The translations under genes and the position numbers were made by a program. A stretch of DNA of 20,917 nt, taken from NCBI GenBank assembly GCA_018055515.1, contig JAGPHL010000021.1:1-20917 (forward strand), in the 5' to 3' direction. This DNA comes from Anaerolineae bacterium. Its GTDB lineage: Bacteria; Chloroflexota; Anaerolineae; B4-G1; SLSP01. Under the pieces are notes generated by a model that made no database searches, had not been told where the DNA came from, and was given only the letters and a program-made list of their open reading frames with translations. Numbering within the stretch: the first letter of the stretch is position 1; each line of letters begins with the position of its first letter. Below, one piece after another: positions 1-6,828 of this stretch.

Positions 1-90
1 AGGAGGTGACGGCTACAAAATTGCACGCAGGACTTTACCATTAACGTGCCCGGCAACGAGCACACCATCATTCATCTCGAAGAAAGGGGT
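1..90. other. left window edge, upstream of first gene
   Basis: No complete gene is visible here. The first nine bases, AGGAGGTGA, match a perfect Shine-Dalgarno sequence, but no convincing start codon follows at normal spacing. One frame is open from base 2 to a TGA at 92-94, which would overlap the ATG at 91 in an ATGA arrangement. This could be the tail of an upstream coupled gene, but its predicted residues are not recognisable. Confidence 0.3.
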
Positions 91-1200
91 ATGACTATGT
101 TCGACGAGAGTTTGCTGCGAGATTTGGCTACCATCGAGACCTCTGGACCTGTTCTCAGTGTCTACCTGGATGTGGACCCCAAGCAACACACGGCGGAAGA
201 ATATCGGCTCACCCTGCGCGAGATGCTGAAAAGCGTCGAGGGACAGGCGGACGCGGCGGACATCGAGGCCGTCCGGCGCTACGTGGACCTGGAATACGAT
301 TGGTCAGGCCGGGGTCTGGTGATGTTTTCCCGACAAGCAGAAGGGCTGTGGCACGCGCTGACCCTCGCCTTGCCCGTGCGCGCTGGCGTCACCGTCGCTC
401 AAAAACCGTACATCTCTCCCCTCGTCGAGCTGGATGGAATTTACGGACGGCACGCCGTGGCGCTGGTAGACCGCCAGGGTGGACGCTTTTTCCTCTTCCA
501 AATGGGTGTCGTCGTGGATCAAGAAGGCTATCTCGGGGAGGAAGTGCGCGGCTTACGCAAGGGGCGCGGCTCTTCCGTGATCGGAATGCACGGCGGCGCA
601 GCGGATGCCGGCCGCAAAGAAGCCGAGGTGATCCAGCGCAACCTCCGCGAAACTGCTAACGCCCTGACCGCTTTCTGTCAACGCCATCGTCCACGCCGCT
701 TGCTGCTTGCCGGCGCCGAACACACGGTGGCCCAATTCCAGGAGCATCTGCCTGCGCAACTCCAGGCCATCGTCGCCGGCACCTTTGTGGCCGACATGGA
801 AGCCAACGAGAACGAGATCCGCGACCATTCCTTCGCCATCCTGCAGCAGCTGAGCGAACAGCGCAAGAAAACCATCGTCGAGACGATCATCACGGCGGCG
901 GCCAAAGGCTCCAACGGCGTGATCCGGTTGGGGGAGACCTTAAGCGCCGCAAACGAAGGGCGCGTGCAGGTCCTGGCGATCGAGCGTGACTTCCACAAAC
1001 CCGGCTATCGCTGCCGCAGCTGCGGCTATCTCACCACGCAGGAACTGGAGACCTGCCCCTTCTGCAGCGGCACTTTCGAGGAGATCCCCGACGCCGCCGA
1101 AGCTGTCGTCTCGCGCGTCGTGGAAAAGGGCGGAACCGTCGAAGTCGTCGAAAACGGGATGATGGGCGAAGCCCACATCGGAGCGCTGCTGCGCTACTGA
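91..1200 (+). CDS. eRF1/Vms1-like bacterial release-factor homologue (baeRF type) with zinc ribbon
   Basis: The 369-residue protein begins MTMFDESLLRDL and contains the PVLSVYLDVDP segment (about 20-30) typical of bacterial proteins related to eRF1/Vms1, a group proposed to act on stalled or peptidyl-tRNA-bearing ribosomes. A central eRF1 domain-2-like region runs to about 195 and a domain-3-like fold covers about 200-300. A four-cysteine zinc ribbon follows (C308, C311, C322, C325), as in archaeal/eukaryotic-type release factors. The loop where active family members carry GGQ or a GxxQ-like motif reads GMHGGAADAGRKEA (165-178) and has no glutamine, so hydrolytic activity is doubtful. The ATG at 91 is preferred because GAAAGGGG precedes it; a GTG at 46 in frame would add 15 residues. 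Family assignment is by motif recognition; cellular function is inference. The gene ends before a convergent terminator and has no co-directional partner in the window. Confidence 0.75.
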   Translation: MTMFDESLLRDLATIETSGPVLSVYLDVDPKQHTAEEYRLTLREMLKSVEGQADAADIEAVRRYVDLEYDWSGRGLVMFSRQAEGLWHALTLALPVRAGVTVAQKPYISPLVELDGIYGRHAVALVDRQGGRFFLFQMGVVVDQEGYLGEEVRGLRKGRGSSVIGMHGGAADAGRKEAEVIQRNLRETANALTAFCQRHRPRRLLLAGAEHTVAQFQEHLPAQLQAIVAGTFVADMEANENEIRDHSFAILQQLSEQRKKTIVETIITAAAKGSNGVIRLGETLSAANEGRVQVLAIERDFHKPGYRCRSCGYLTTQELETCPFCSGTFEEIPDAAEAVVSRVVEKGGTVEVVENGMMGEAHIGALLRY

Positions 1201-1226
1201 CCTGGCGCGCCGCCCCCGGCCAACGC

Positions 1227-1327
1227 GCCACAGACGGCAACTCACCGGCGATCCAGCGTGAGGGGCCCGGCGCCAGGCATGATCACCCTCACGGGGCCAG
1301 GGCCGCTGTGGCATGACCCCGGCATGA
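1227..1327. repeat. nested inverted repeats plus GGCATGA direct repeats
   Basis: In the gap downstream of the eRF1-like gene, GCCACAG (1227-1233) pairs with CTGTGGC (1306-1312). Inside it, GTGAGGG (1258-1264) pairs with CCCTCAC (1286-1292). GGCATGA also occurs three times (1277, 1311, 1321). A structured 3' end is possible. No gene is seen in 1201-1394. Confidence 0.5.
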
Positions 1328-1338
1328 CCGACAAAATC

Positions 1339-1368
1339 AAAGCCCCCTGCTCTCTGCAGGGGGCTTTT
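1339..1368. terminator. bidirectional rho-independent terminator
   Basis: AAAGCCCCCTGC (1339-1350) and GCAGGGGGCTTT (1356-1367) form a perfect 12-bp stem with a 5-base loop, TCTCT. TTTT follows on the plus strand, and TTTGATTTT follows on the minus strand. It sits between two convergent genes, so it can end both the eRF1-like transcript and the glutamate dehydrogenase operon. Confidence 0.88.
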
Positions 1369-1394
1369 GGATGTCACAGCGCTTCGGCGCGAGG

Positions 1395-2681
1395 CTAGAC
1401 CCACCCGCGCAGGCGCATCGCCCATTCAACCCGCTTGATGGCGACACGATAGGCGGCATCGCGCATGTGCAGGTCATGCTTGAGCGCCTTATCCAGCACG
1501 CCATGGAAAGCCACGGTCATCTTCTGATCCAGCTTGGTAAAGACTTCTTCCTCCGGCCAGTAGTAGTTCATGTCGTTCTGAACCTGTTCGAAGTAAGAGC
1601 AGGTGACGCCGCCGGCGTTGGCGAGGAAATCCGGGATCACGAAGATGCCCCGCTCCTTCAGCACCGCATCGGCTTCGGGAGTAGTAGGGCCATTGGCGCC
1701 TTCGGCCACGATCTTCACCCGGGGATGAATAGCCTGCACCGTCTCGCCGGTGATGACGCCCTCGATGGCGGCGGGAATCAACACATCCACGGGCTTGGCG
1801 AGCCAGGCACCGCCCTCTTCCACCACATAGCCGGCCTCGCGTGCGAGTTCCTTATTGATCGTGCCGTACTCGTCGGTGATCTTCTGCAAGAAGTAAGGAT
1901 CAATGCCGTCCTCGCGGCTGAAGGTGTACGAGACCCTGTCGTTGCGGTCCCAGCAGGAGACAGCGCCGATCTTGCCACCCAGCATCTCAATATACGTGAT
2001 CGCTGCATACTGCGCCACGTTGCCAAAGCCCTGGACCGAGGCGACCGTGTTCTTGGGATCCAGCCCCAGGTGCTTCATCGCCTCACGGATGGTGACGACA
2101 ACTCCGAAGCCAGTCGCGGCCGTGCGACCCAGCGAGCCGCCGGCGTGAACGGGCTTGCCGGTGATGACACCCGGGGTGTACTCCCCCACCAGCTTGGAAT
2201 ACTCGTCCATCATCCACACCATCATCTGCGGCGTCGTGCCCACATCGGGAGCAGGAACATCGGTGCGCGGGCCGAGCACCTTCCACGCCGCATCCACCCA
2301 CTCACGGCACAGGCGCTCCTTCTCGGCGGGTGAAAGCGTCGCGGGATCTACCACCACGCCGCCCTTGCCGCCGCCCAGGGGAATATCGGCGACGGCAGTC
2401 TTCCACGTCATCCAGGTCGCCAGAGCGCGGACAGTGTCCAGCGTCTCCTTGGGGTGGAAGCGAATGCCCCCCTTCGCCGGACCGCGCGCATCGTTGTGCA
2501 TCACGCGATATCCGAAGAAGACCTGGATCCGGCCGTCGTCCATCCGCACCGGAATCTGGAACCGCATCTCGCGCATGGGCCACCGCAACATGTCCCGCAC
2601 AGATTGCTCCAGGCCCATTTGCTCAGCGGCCCGATCAAACTGCTGCTGAGCCATCTCAAAAGGATTCATCTCTGTCGCCAT
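1395..2681 (-). CDS. gdhA: glutamate dehydrogenase (Glu/Leu/Phe/Val dehydrogenase family)
   Basis: This 428-residue cytosolic enzyme interconverts glutamate with 2-oxoglutarate and ammonium using NAD(P). The substrate domain has GPAKGGIRFHP (K70), the lysine K94 in MTWKTAVADIPLGGGKGG with catalytic K106, and the catalytic aspartate D146 in PAPDVGT. The dinucleotide-binding Rossmann motif GFGNVA is at 218-223. Length matches hexameric enzymes of about 420 residues. An in-frame extension to 2822 overlaps gatB and is rejected, because the ATG at 2681 is preceded by AAAGGAGAG at suitable spacing and gives the expected N-terminus. It lies 35 bp after gatB on the same strand, so it is probably the last gene of an aminotransferase-gatB-gdh operon ending at the 1339-1368 hairpin. 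Whether NAD or NADP is the cofactor cannot be read safely, and Leu/Val dehydrogenase activity is less likely given the length and motifs. Confidence 0.93.
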   Translation of the reverse strand: MATEMNPFEMAQQQFDRAAEQMGLEQSVRDMLRWPMREMRFQIPVRMDDGRIQVFFGYRVMHNDARGPAKGGIRFHPKETLDTVRALATWMTWKTAVADIPLGGGKGGVVVDPATLSPAEKERLCREWVDAAWKVLGPRTDVPAPDVGTTPQMMVWMMDEYSKLVGEYTPGVITGKPVHAGGSLGRTAATGFGVVVTIREAMKHLGLDPKNTVASVQGFGNVAQYAAITYIEMLGGKIGAVSCWDRNDRVSYTFSREDGIDPYFLQKITDEYGTINKELAREAGYVVEEGGAWLAKPVDVLIPAAIEGVITGETVQAIHPRVKIVAEGANGPTTPEADAVLKERGIFVIPDFLANAGGVTCSYFEQVQNDMNYYWPEEEVFTKLDQKMTVAFHGVLDKALKHDLHMRDAAYRVAIKRVEWAMRLRGWV

Positions 2682-2716
2682 TTCGTGAACTCTCCTTTGC
2701 CAATCATGATATGGAT

Positions 2717-4174
2717 TCAAGAAGTGGAGCGCAAACGCTCCAGGTGCGTCAACAACACTTCCCGCGCCTTCTGTGGGTTGGCGCGCCCCTCGGAGGCCGC
2801 CATGATCTGCCCCACCAACCACCCCAAAACCGTGGATTTTCCGGCGAGATAATGCGCCACCTGCTCCGGATGCGCCGCGACGACCCGTTCAACCAGCGCC
2901 TCCAACAGCGCCTCGTCGGAAAGCTGCAACAATCCCAGTCGCTCACTCGCCGCCTCCGGCGCCTCGCCCGTCTGGAGCATGACCTCCAGGACGGTTTTGG
3001 CGGCGGTGCTGCTGAGGCTCCCCGCCTGCCGCAGCTGTTGCAGGCGGGCCAGCCGGTCGGGGGTGACCCGGCACTGCGCCAACGGCAGGTCCTGCTCCCT
3101 GAGCCAGCGGAAGAGTTCGCCGGTGATCCAGTTAGCGAGGTCCTGCGGCGCCACACTGCCCCCTGCCGCGCTCACCGCCGCCTCGAAGTAAGCCGCAATC
3201 TCCGGGTCTTCGGCCAGCAAGCGCGCTGCGTCGCGCCGCACCCCGTACGCCGCGGCGAGGCGCTGCGCCCGATCCGCCGGAAGCTCGGGCAACGCCGCCT
3301 GCAGCTCAGCGACCCAGGCAGGAGCGACGCGCAGCGGCGGCAGGTCGGGATCAGGGAAGTAGCGGTAATCGTGGGCGTACTCCTTGCCGCGCATGACGAA
3401 GGTCGCCCCGCGCGCCTCATCCCATCCCAGCGTCTGTTGCTCGACGCTGCCGCCCGCTTCCCGCACGGCGATCTGTCGGCGGATCTCCGTCTCGACGGCG
3501 CGGGTCAGAGCGCGAAACGAGTTGAGGTTCTTGATCTCGGTGCGCGTCCCCAAAGCGGCCTCGCCGACCGGCCGCACGCTGACATTGGCCTCGAAGCGCA
3601 AGGCGCCCTTTTCCATGTCGCCGGAATTCACGCCGAGCGCCACCAGCAGGGCGCGCAGGGTCGTCGCATACGCGCGCACCTCCTCCACGGTCCGCAGGTC
3701 GGGCGCGCTGACGATTTCCAGCAAGGGAACCCCCGCGCGGTTGAAATCCACCAACGCGCCCCCCTCGCTGTGGATCAGCTTGCCCGTGTCCTCTTCCAAA
3801 TGCACCCGGCTGATGTGAATGCGCCGCGTCCCGGCGGCGGTCTCGAGCTCCAGATACCCCCCCGTGGCCAGCGGCGCCTCGTACTGCGAAATCTGGTATC
3901 CCTTGGGCAGATCCGGGTAGAAGTAGGACTTGCGCGCGAAGACGCTTTCGGACGCCACGGTACAGTGCAGCGCCAGCGCCGTCTGGATGCCCAGCTCGAG
4001 CACCCGGCGATTCACGACCGGCAAAGATCCCGGCAACGCCAGACACACCGGGCAGACGTAGGTGTTGGGCGGCAGATCGCCGGTATCCGCCATCACGGGA
4101 CAGGCGCAGTACATTTTGCTCCGGCTGTACACCTGAGCATGGACCTCTAACCCGATGACGGCTTCGTAAGACAT
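2717..4174 (-). CDS. gatB: aspartyl/glutamyl-tRNA(Asn/Gln) amidotransferase subunit B
   Basis: The 485-residue protein starts MSYEAVIGLEVHAQV, the standard GatB N-terminus. GatB is the kinase subunit of GatCAB: it phosphorylates misacylated Glu-tRNA(Gln) (and Asp-tRNA(Asn)) so that ammonia from GatA can amidate it. Four cysteines (C23, C25, C41, C44) match the zinc-binding form of the cradle domain, followed by LPGSLPVVN and RKSYFYPDLPKGYQISQYE. The HLEEDTGK segment and the EIKNLNSFR segment are intact. The C-terminal tail of about 150 residues is the YqeY-like tRNA-binding domain. ATG at 4174 was chosen from conservation; ATG at 4180 and TTG at 4189 are in frame, and none has a good Shine-Dalgarno. 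It is 62 bp downstream of the aminotransferase gene and apart from gatCA, which lies 2.6 kb away. Confidence 0.96.
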   Translation of the reverse strand: MSYEAVIGLEVHAQVYSRSKMYCACPVMADTGDLPPNTYVCPVCLALPGSLPVVNRRVLELGIQTALALHCTVASESVFARKSYFYPDLPKGYQISQYEAPLATGGYLELETAAGTRRIHISRVHLEEDTGKLIHSEGGALVDFNRAGVPLLEIVSAPDLRTVEEVRAYATTLRALLVALGVNSGDMEKGALRFEANVSVRPVGEAALGTRTEIKNLNSFRALTRAVETEIRRQIAVREAGGSVEQQTLGWDEARGATFVMRGKEYAHDYRYFPDPDLPPLRVAPAWVAELQAALPELPADRAQRLAAAYGVRRDAARLLAEDPEIAAYFEAAVSAAGGSVAPQDLANWITGELFRWLREQDLPLAQCRVTPDRLARLQQLRQAGSLSSTAAKTVLEVMLQTGEAPEAASERLGLLQLSDEALLEALVERVVAAHPEQVAHYLAGKSTVLGWLVGQIMAASEGRANPQKAREVLLTHLERLRSTS

Positions 4175-4236
4175 GTGCATCGAATTCAAATCAAGCGCCA
4201 GATCGGGGGGCCACGTCCGCCTCCCGCCGGTGACGG

Positions 4237-5403
4237 TTAGCCATGCCGTTGGGCAAAGCGCGCGAGGCGCTCCAACGCGATCTCGATCTTTTCGTAAGCC
4301 GTGGCATAAGACATGCGGACATAGCCCGCGCCCGAAGCGCCGAAGGCACTCCCCGGCACCACAGCGACGTGTTCCTCTTCCAGCAGTTTCTCAGCGAAGG
4401 TGTTGTCATCCATGCCCGTCCGGGTGATGCAGGGGAAGGCATAGAACGCTCCCTGAGGCTCCACGCAATCCAGCCCCAGCGAATTCAGCCCCGTGACGAT
4501 GAGCTTCCGCCGCCGGTCGTACTCCGCGCGCATCTCCTCGACGAACTGCTCGCCCACCTCCAGCGCCTTCAACGCGGCCCACTGCGACGCGGTGGGAGCG
4601 GACATGATGAGGTACTGATGGACCTTGCGCATCGGCTCGATCAACTCGCCCGGCCCGACGATGTACCCCACACGCCAGCCGGTCATCGCATAGGCCTTGG
4701 AGAAGCCCTGCAACACCACGGTGCGCTGATACATGCCGGGGAGGCTGGCAAAGCAGGTGTGCTCGACGCCGTAGACCAACCGATCGTAGATTTCATCGGA
4801 GATGACGACCAGATCGTGCTTCTTGGCGAGGGCCGCGATCTCATTGAGCCGCTCGCGGCTGAGGACGGTGCCGGTAGGATTATTGGGCGAGGCGACGAAA
4901 AGGCACTTCGTCTTGGGCGTGATGTGAGCGGCGATGTCGGCGGCGGTCACCTGAAAGCCGTCGGCGGCGCTGGTTGGCACCATCACCGGCACGGCCCCCA
5001 CCATGATCGCCGTTGGCGCATAAGAGACGAAGCACGGCTCGGGGATGATGATCTCATCGCCGGCATCGAGCAGCGCGACCATGGCCAGATACAACGCCTC
5101 GGAGACCCCCACCGTGACCAGGATTTCGCTCGCGGGATTGTAGGTCTGCCCGTAACGCCGATCCATGTGCTCGGCGATGGCACGGCGCAGCTCCATCAAG
5201 CCGGAGTTGGAAGTGTAGTGCGTGGCGCCGCGCTGCAACGCCTCTATCCCCGCCTGGATGATCGGCGTCGGCGTGTCAAAGTCCGGCTCCCCGATCCCCA
5301 GGCTGATGACGTCCTCCATCGTCGCGGCGATGTCAAAAAAGCGCCGGATCCCCGAAGGGGGAATGCTCTGCACGAGCCGAGACGTAAAATGCTGATAGTT
5401 CAT
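4237..5403 (-). CDS. class I/II PLP-dependent aminotransferase (AspC/PatA-like)
   Basis: This 388-residue fold-type I aminotransferase is cytosolic. Visible landmarks are SLGIGEPDFDTP (34-45), the PNNPTG loop (173-178), D203 and Y206 in ISDEIYDRL contacting the cofactor, the Schiff-base lysine K236 in GFSKAYAMTGWRVGY, R244 in the same block, and the C-terminal YVRMSYA arginine that binds the substrate carboxylate. Such enzymes move the amino group between amino acids and 2-oxoglutarate/glutamate; aspartate or aromatic/branched substrates are possible and cannot be told apart here. The ATG at 5403 follows GAGGAGAA with good spacing. It is the first gene of the probable operon with gatB and gdh. 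An array of phased heptamers (5422-5456) lies immediately upstream in its leader. Confidence 0.92.
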   Translation of the reverse strand: MNYQHFTSRLVQSIPPSGIRRFFDIAATMEDVISLGIGEPDFDTPTPIIQAGIEALQRGATHYTSNSGLMELRRAIAEHMDRRYGQTYNPASEILVTVGVSEALYLAMVALLDAGDEIIIPEPCFVSYAPTAIMVGAVPVMVPTSAADGFQVTAADIAAHITPKTKCLFVASPNNPTGTVLSRERLNEIAALAKKHDLVVISDEIYDRLVYGVEHTCFASLPGMYQRTVVLQGFSKAYAMTGWRVGYIVGPGELIEPMRKVHQYLIMSAPTASQWAALKALEVGEQFVEEMRAEYDRRRKLIVTGLNSLGLDCVEPQGAFYAFPCITRTGMDDNTFAEKLLEEEHVAVVPGSAFGASGAGYVRMSYATAYEKIEIALERLARFAQRHG

Positions 5404-5421
5404 GTCCGGTTCTCCTCAAGA

Positions 5422-5456
5422 AATGCATAATGCGTAATGCGTAATCCGTAATCCGT
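5422..5456. repeat. five-unit heptamer array (AATGCGT type)
   Basis: The units are AATGCAT, AATGCGT, AATGCGT, AATCCGT and AATCCGT, exactly in phase. They sit between the aminotransferase ribosome-binding site and the next repeat element, where the leader or promoter of the minus-strand operon would be expected. Confidence 0.8.
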
Positions 5457-5470
5457 AAGTGATCTTCTCA

Positions 5471-5539
5471 GAAAATAGAAGCCGTGCTCAGGTGCTCAGG
5501 TGCCCACGTGCCCACGTTCGCACGTGTCCCCGTTGACCC
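5471..5539. repeat. GAAAATAGA-headed octamer array
   Basis: GAAAATAGA (5471-5479) is followed by seven consecutive 8-base units starting at 5484: GTGCTCAG twice, GTGCCCAC twice, then GTTCGCAC, GTGTCCCC and GTTGACCC. It fills the gap between the nucleotidyltransferase stop and the aminotransferase leader. The unit GTGCCCAC recurs in the element at 19396-19440. Confidence 0.82.
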
Positions 5540-5553
5540 CACTTCCGGCGCGA

Positions 5554-6537
5554 TCATTCCTCCGTGGAAGAGTCGCCCAGGTTCAGCTTGCGGAAGTAGC
5601 CGGTCGTCTTGGTCCACCGTCCCACCAGCGATTCTTCCAGCAACACGCCCTCCAGTTCCGCGCCCTCATCCACCACGGTGTCGCGCAGAATGCAATGGCG
5701 CACCTGCGCTCCCGCGTGAACGGAGACGTAAGGCCCGATGACGGAGTTCTCGATCACCGCCTTGGGATGGACGTATACCGGCGGGATCAGGGCCACGCCG
5801 GGGCGCAACGCCTCGAAGCTGTTGTCATAGCCGTGTTCCAGCAGATAGCGATGCGTGAGGAAGGTCGTCTCCGGTTTGCCGGTGTCCTGCCACACGCCCA
5901 CCTCGCGCACACGGAAATTCGCGCCCTGCTGGATCATCCGCGTCACCGCGTCCGCCAGGTAATACTCCCCCTTGGTCTGCTGATGGCTCTCCAGCAGTTC
6001 CCCACAAGCGCGCGCCAGCCAGGCGCCATCGGCAAAGTAGTACAGCCCGATGAGGATGTTGTTGTTCTCCAGCGAGTCCGGCTTCTCGATGAGCCGGGTC
6101 GCGCGGCCACTCACGTCGGTCTCGACGACGCCGAAGCGACGGGGATCCGGCTCTCGCTTGGTGAAGATGATCCCATCGAGTCCGGGCTGCTCCAGATTCC
6201 CGAAGTCCACATCGTCGAAGAGCGTGTCCACGAAGAGCATGAAGAGCGGCCCCTGCAGATACTCGCGGGCCAGCCATAACGCATGGGCCTGTCCGAGCAG
6301 CTCCCGCTGTTCCACGAAATGCGCTGGAAGGGCGTAATTCTGGTGGATGTAATCCTCGACCTGCTGACCCAGCCAACCGGTGATGAAAATATACTCCTCG
6401 ATGGGCAAGTCACGGAAGCGGTCGAGGATGTGCCCCAAAACGGGCTTCCCTGCCAGCGGAAGCAACGGCTTGGGGCGCGTCCAGGTGTGCGGACGCATAC
6501 GGGTCCCAAATCCAGCCATAGGAATTACAAGTTTCAT
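5554..6537 (-). CDS. sugar-1-phosphate nucleotidyltransferase with C-terminal left-handed beta-helix
   Basis: This 327-residue protein joins a nucleoside triphosphate to a sugar-1-phosphate, giving an activated sugar for polysaccharide or glycoconjugate synthesis. The N-terminus has the signature GFGTRMRPHTWTRPKPLLP (9-27). D104 in LFVDTLF and D218 in VWQDTGKPE are the expected metal ligands, and the sugar-contact motif EKPD is at 151-154. Residues from about 255 to 305 show hexapeptide-like hydrophobic spacing (VYVHPKAVIENSVIGPYV), a short left-handed beta-helix as in the long RmlA/GlmU-like enzymes. Glucose-1-phosphate thymidylyl- or uridylyltransferase are both possible; the specificity is not readable. 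The ATG at 6537 follows AAGGAGCT. It is probably transcribed alone: repeat elements separate it from both minus-strand neighbours. Confidence 0.88.
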   Translation of the reverse strand: MKLVIPMAGFGTRMRPHTWTRPKPLLPLAGKPVLGHILDRFRDLPIEEYIFITGWLGQQVEDYIHQNYALPAHFVEQRELLGQAHALWLAREYLQGPLFMLFVDTLFDDVDFGNLEQPGLDGIIFTKREPDPRRFGVVETDVSGRATRLIEKPDSLENNNILIGLYYFADGAWLARACGELLESHQQTKGEYYLADAVTRMIQQGANFRVREVGVWQDTGKPETTFLTHRYLLEHGYDNSFEALRPGVALIPPVYVHPKAVIENSVIGPYVSVHAGAQVRHCILRDTVVDEGAELEGVLLEESLVGRWTKTTGYFRKLNLGDSSTEE

Positions 6538-6550
6538 GATGCAGCTCCTT

Positions 6551-6616
6551 CGAAAATAGAGATCAGCGGGTCAGCAGTCAGCGAATCAGCGAGAAAGCGA
6601 AAAAGCGAAAAAAATC
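6551..6616. repeat. GAAAATAGA-headed octamer array
   Basis: CGAAAATAGA (6551-6560) is followed by near-octamers GATCAGCG, GGTCAGCA, GTCAGCG (one base short), AATCAGCG, AGAAAGCG, AAAAAGCG, which then decay into an A-rich tract. It directly abuts the ribosome-binding site of the nucleotidyltransferase gene. Confidence 0.78.
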
Positions 6617-6648
6617 ACTTGCGTGACACCCGTACCGCGAACTTCAGG

Positions 6649-6740
6649 CTGCTCTCAGGTCACCCCGGAATGAAGCCCGGTGCTGCTACGTCAAGCTCGT
6701 TGAGGCGAGCTTCCCCCACAACGCGCTTCAGCGCTGAGGA
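6649..6740. repeat. REP-like multi-hairpin intergenic sequence
   Basis: Three short palindromic blocks lie in a row: CACCCCGG/CCCGGTG flanking AATGAAG, then a perfect 7-bp hairpin AAGCTCG (6693-6699) / CGAGCTT (6706-6712) with loop TTGAGG, then the GCGC-TTCA-GCGC palindrome near 6723-6734. The layout resembles dispersed palindromic repeats known from Chloroflexota and cyanobacterial genomes; there is only one copy in this window. The whole gap 6538-6828 has no gene. Confidence 0.5.
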
Positions 6741-6781
6741 CGCCATCCCCAGCCAAACCGGCGAGTCGCCGCAGCCTCTGC

Positions 6782-6806
6782 TTACGGCTCACGCCTCACA
6801 TTTTTC
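6782..6806. repeat. short heptamer array ending ACATTTTTC
   Basis: TT is followed by ACGGCTC, ACGCCTC and the terminal ACATTTTTC. The same design (ACNNCTC units, then ACATTT..C) closes the element at 20489-20576. It may be the right end of an element that starts at 6551. Confidence 0.6.
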
Positions 6807-6828
6807 GGCGGTGCGCCGGAGGAACATC

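Noticed and set aside
1..9. AGGAGGTGA as a ribosome-binding site of a hidden gene
   Set aside because: The frames that follow are either very short or unrecognisable, and the window edge prevents a decision.
2682..2822. N-terminal extension of glutamate dehydrogenase
   Set aside because: It would overlap gatB, and the extra residues are unlike the family; a better start and ribosome-binding site lie at 2681.
4175..4189. TTG start for gatB
   Set aside because: The conserved N-terminus begins at 4174; no ribosome-binding site favours the longer form.
5422..5539. CRISPR array
   Set aside because: Units are 7 or 8 bases with no spacers, and no cas genes are seen.
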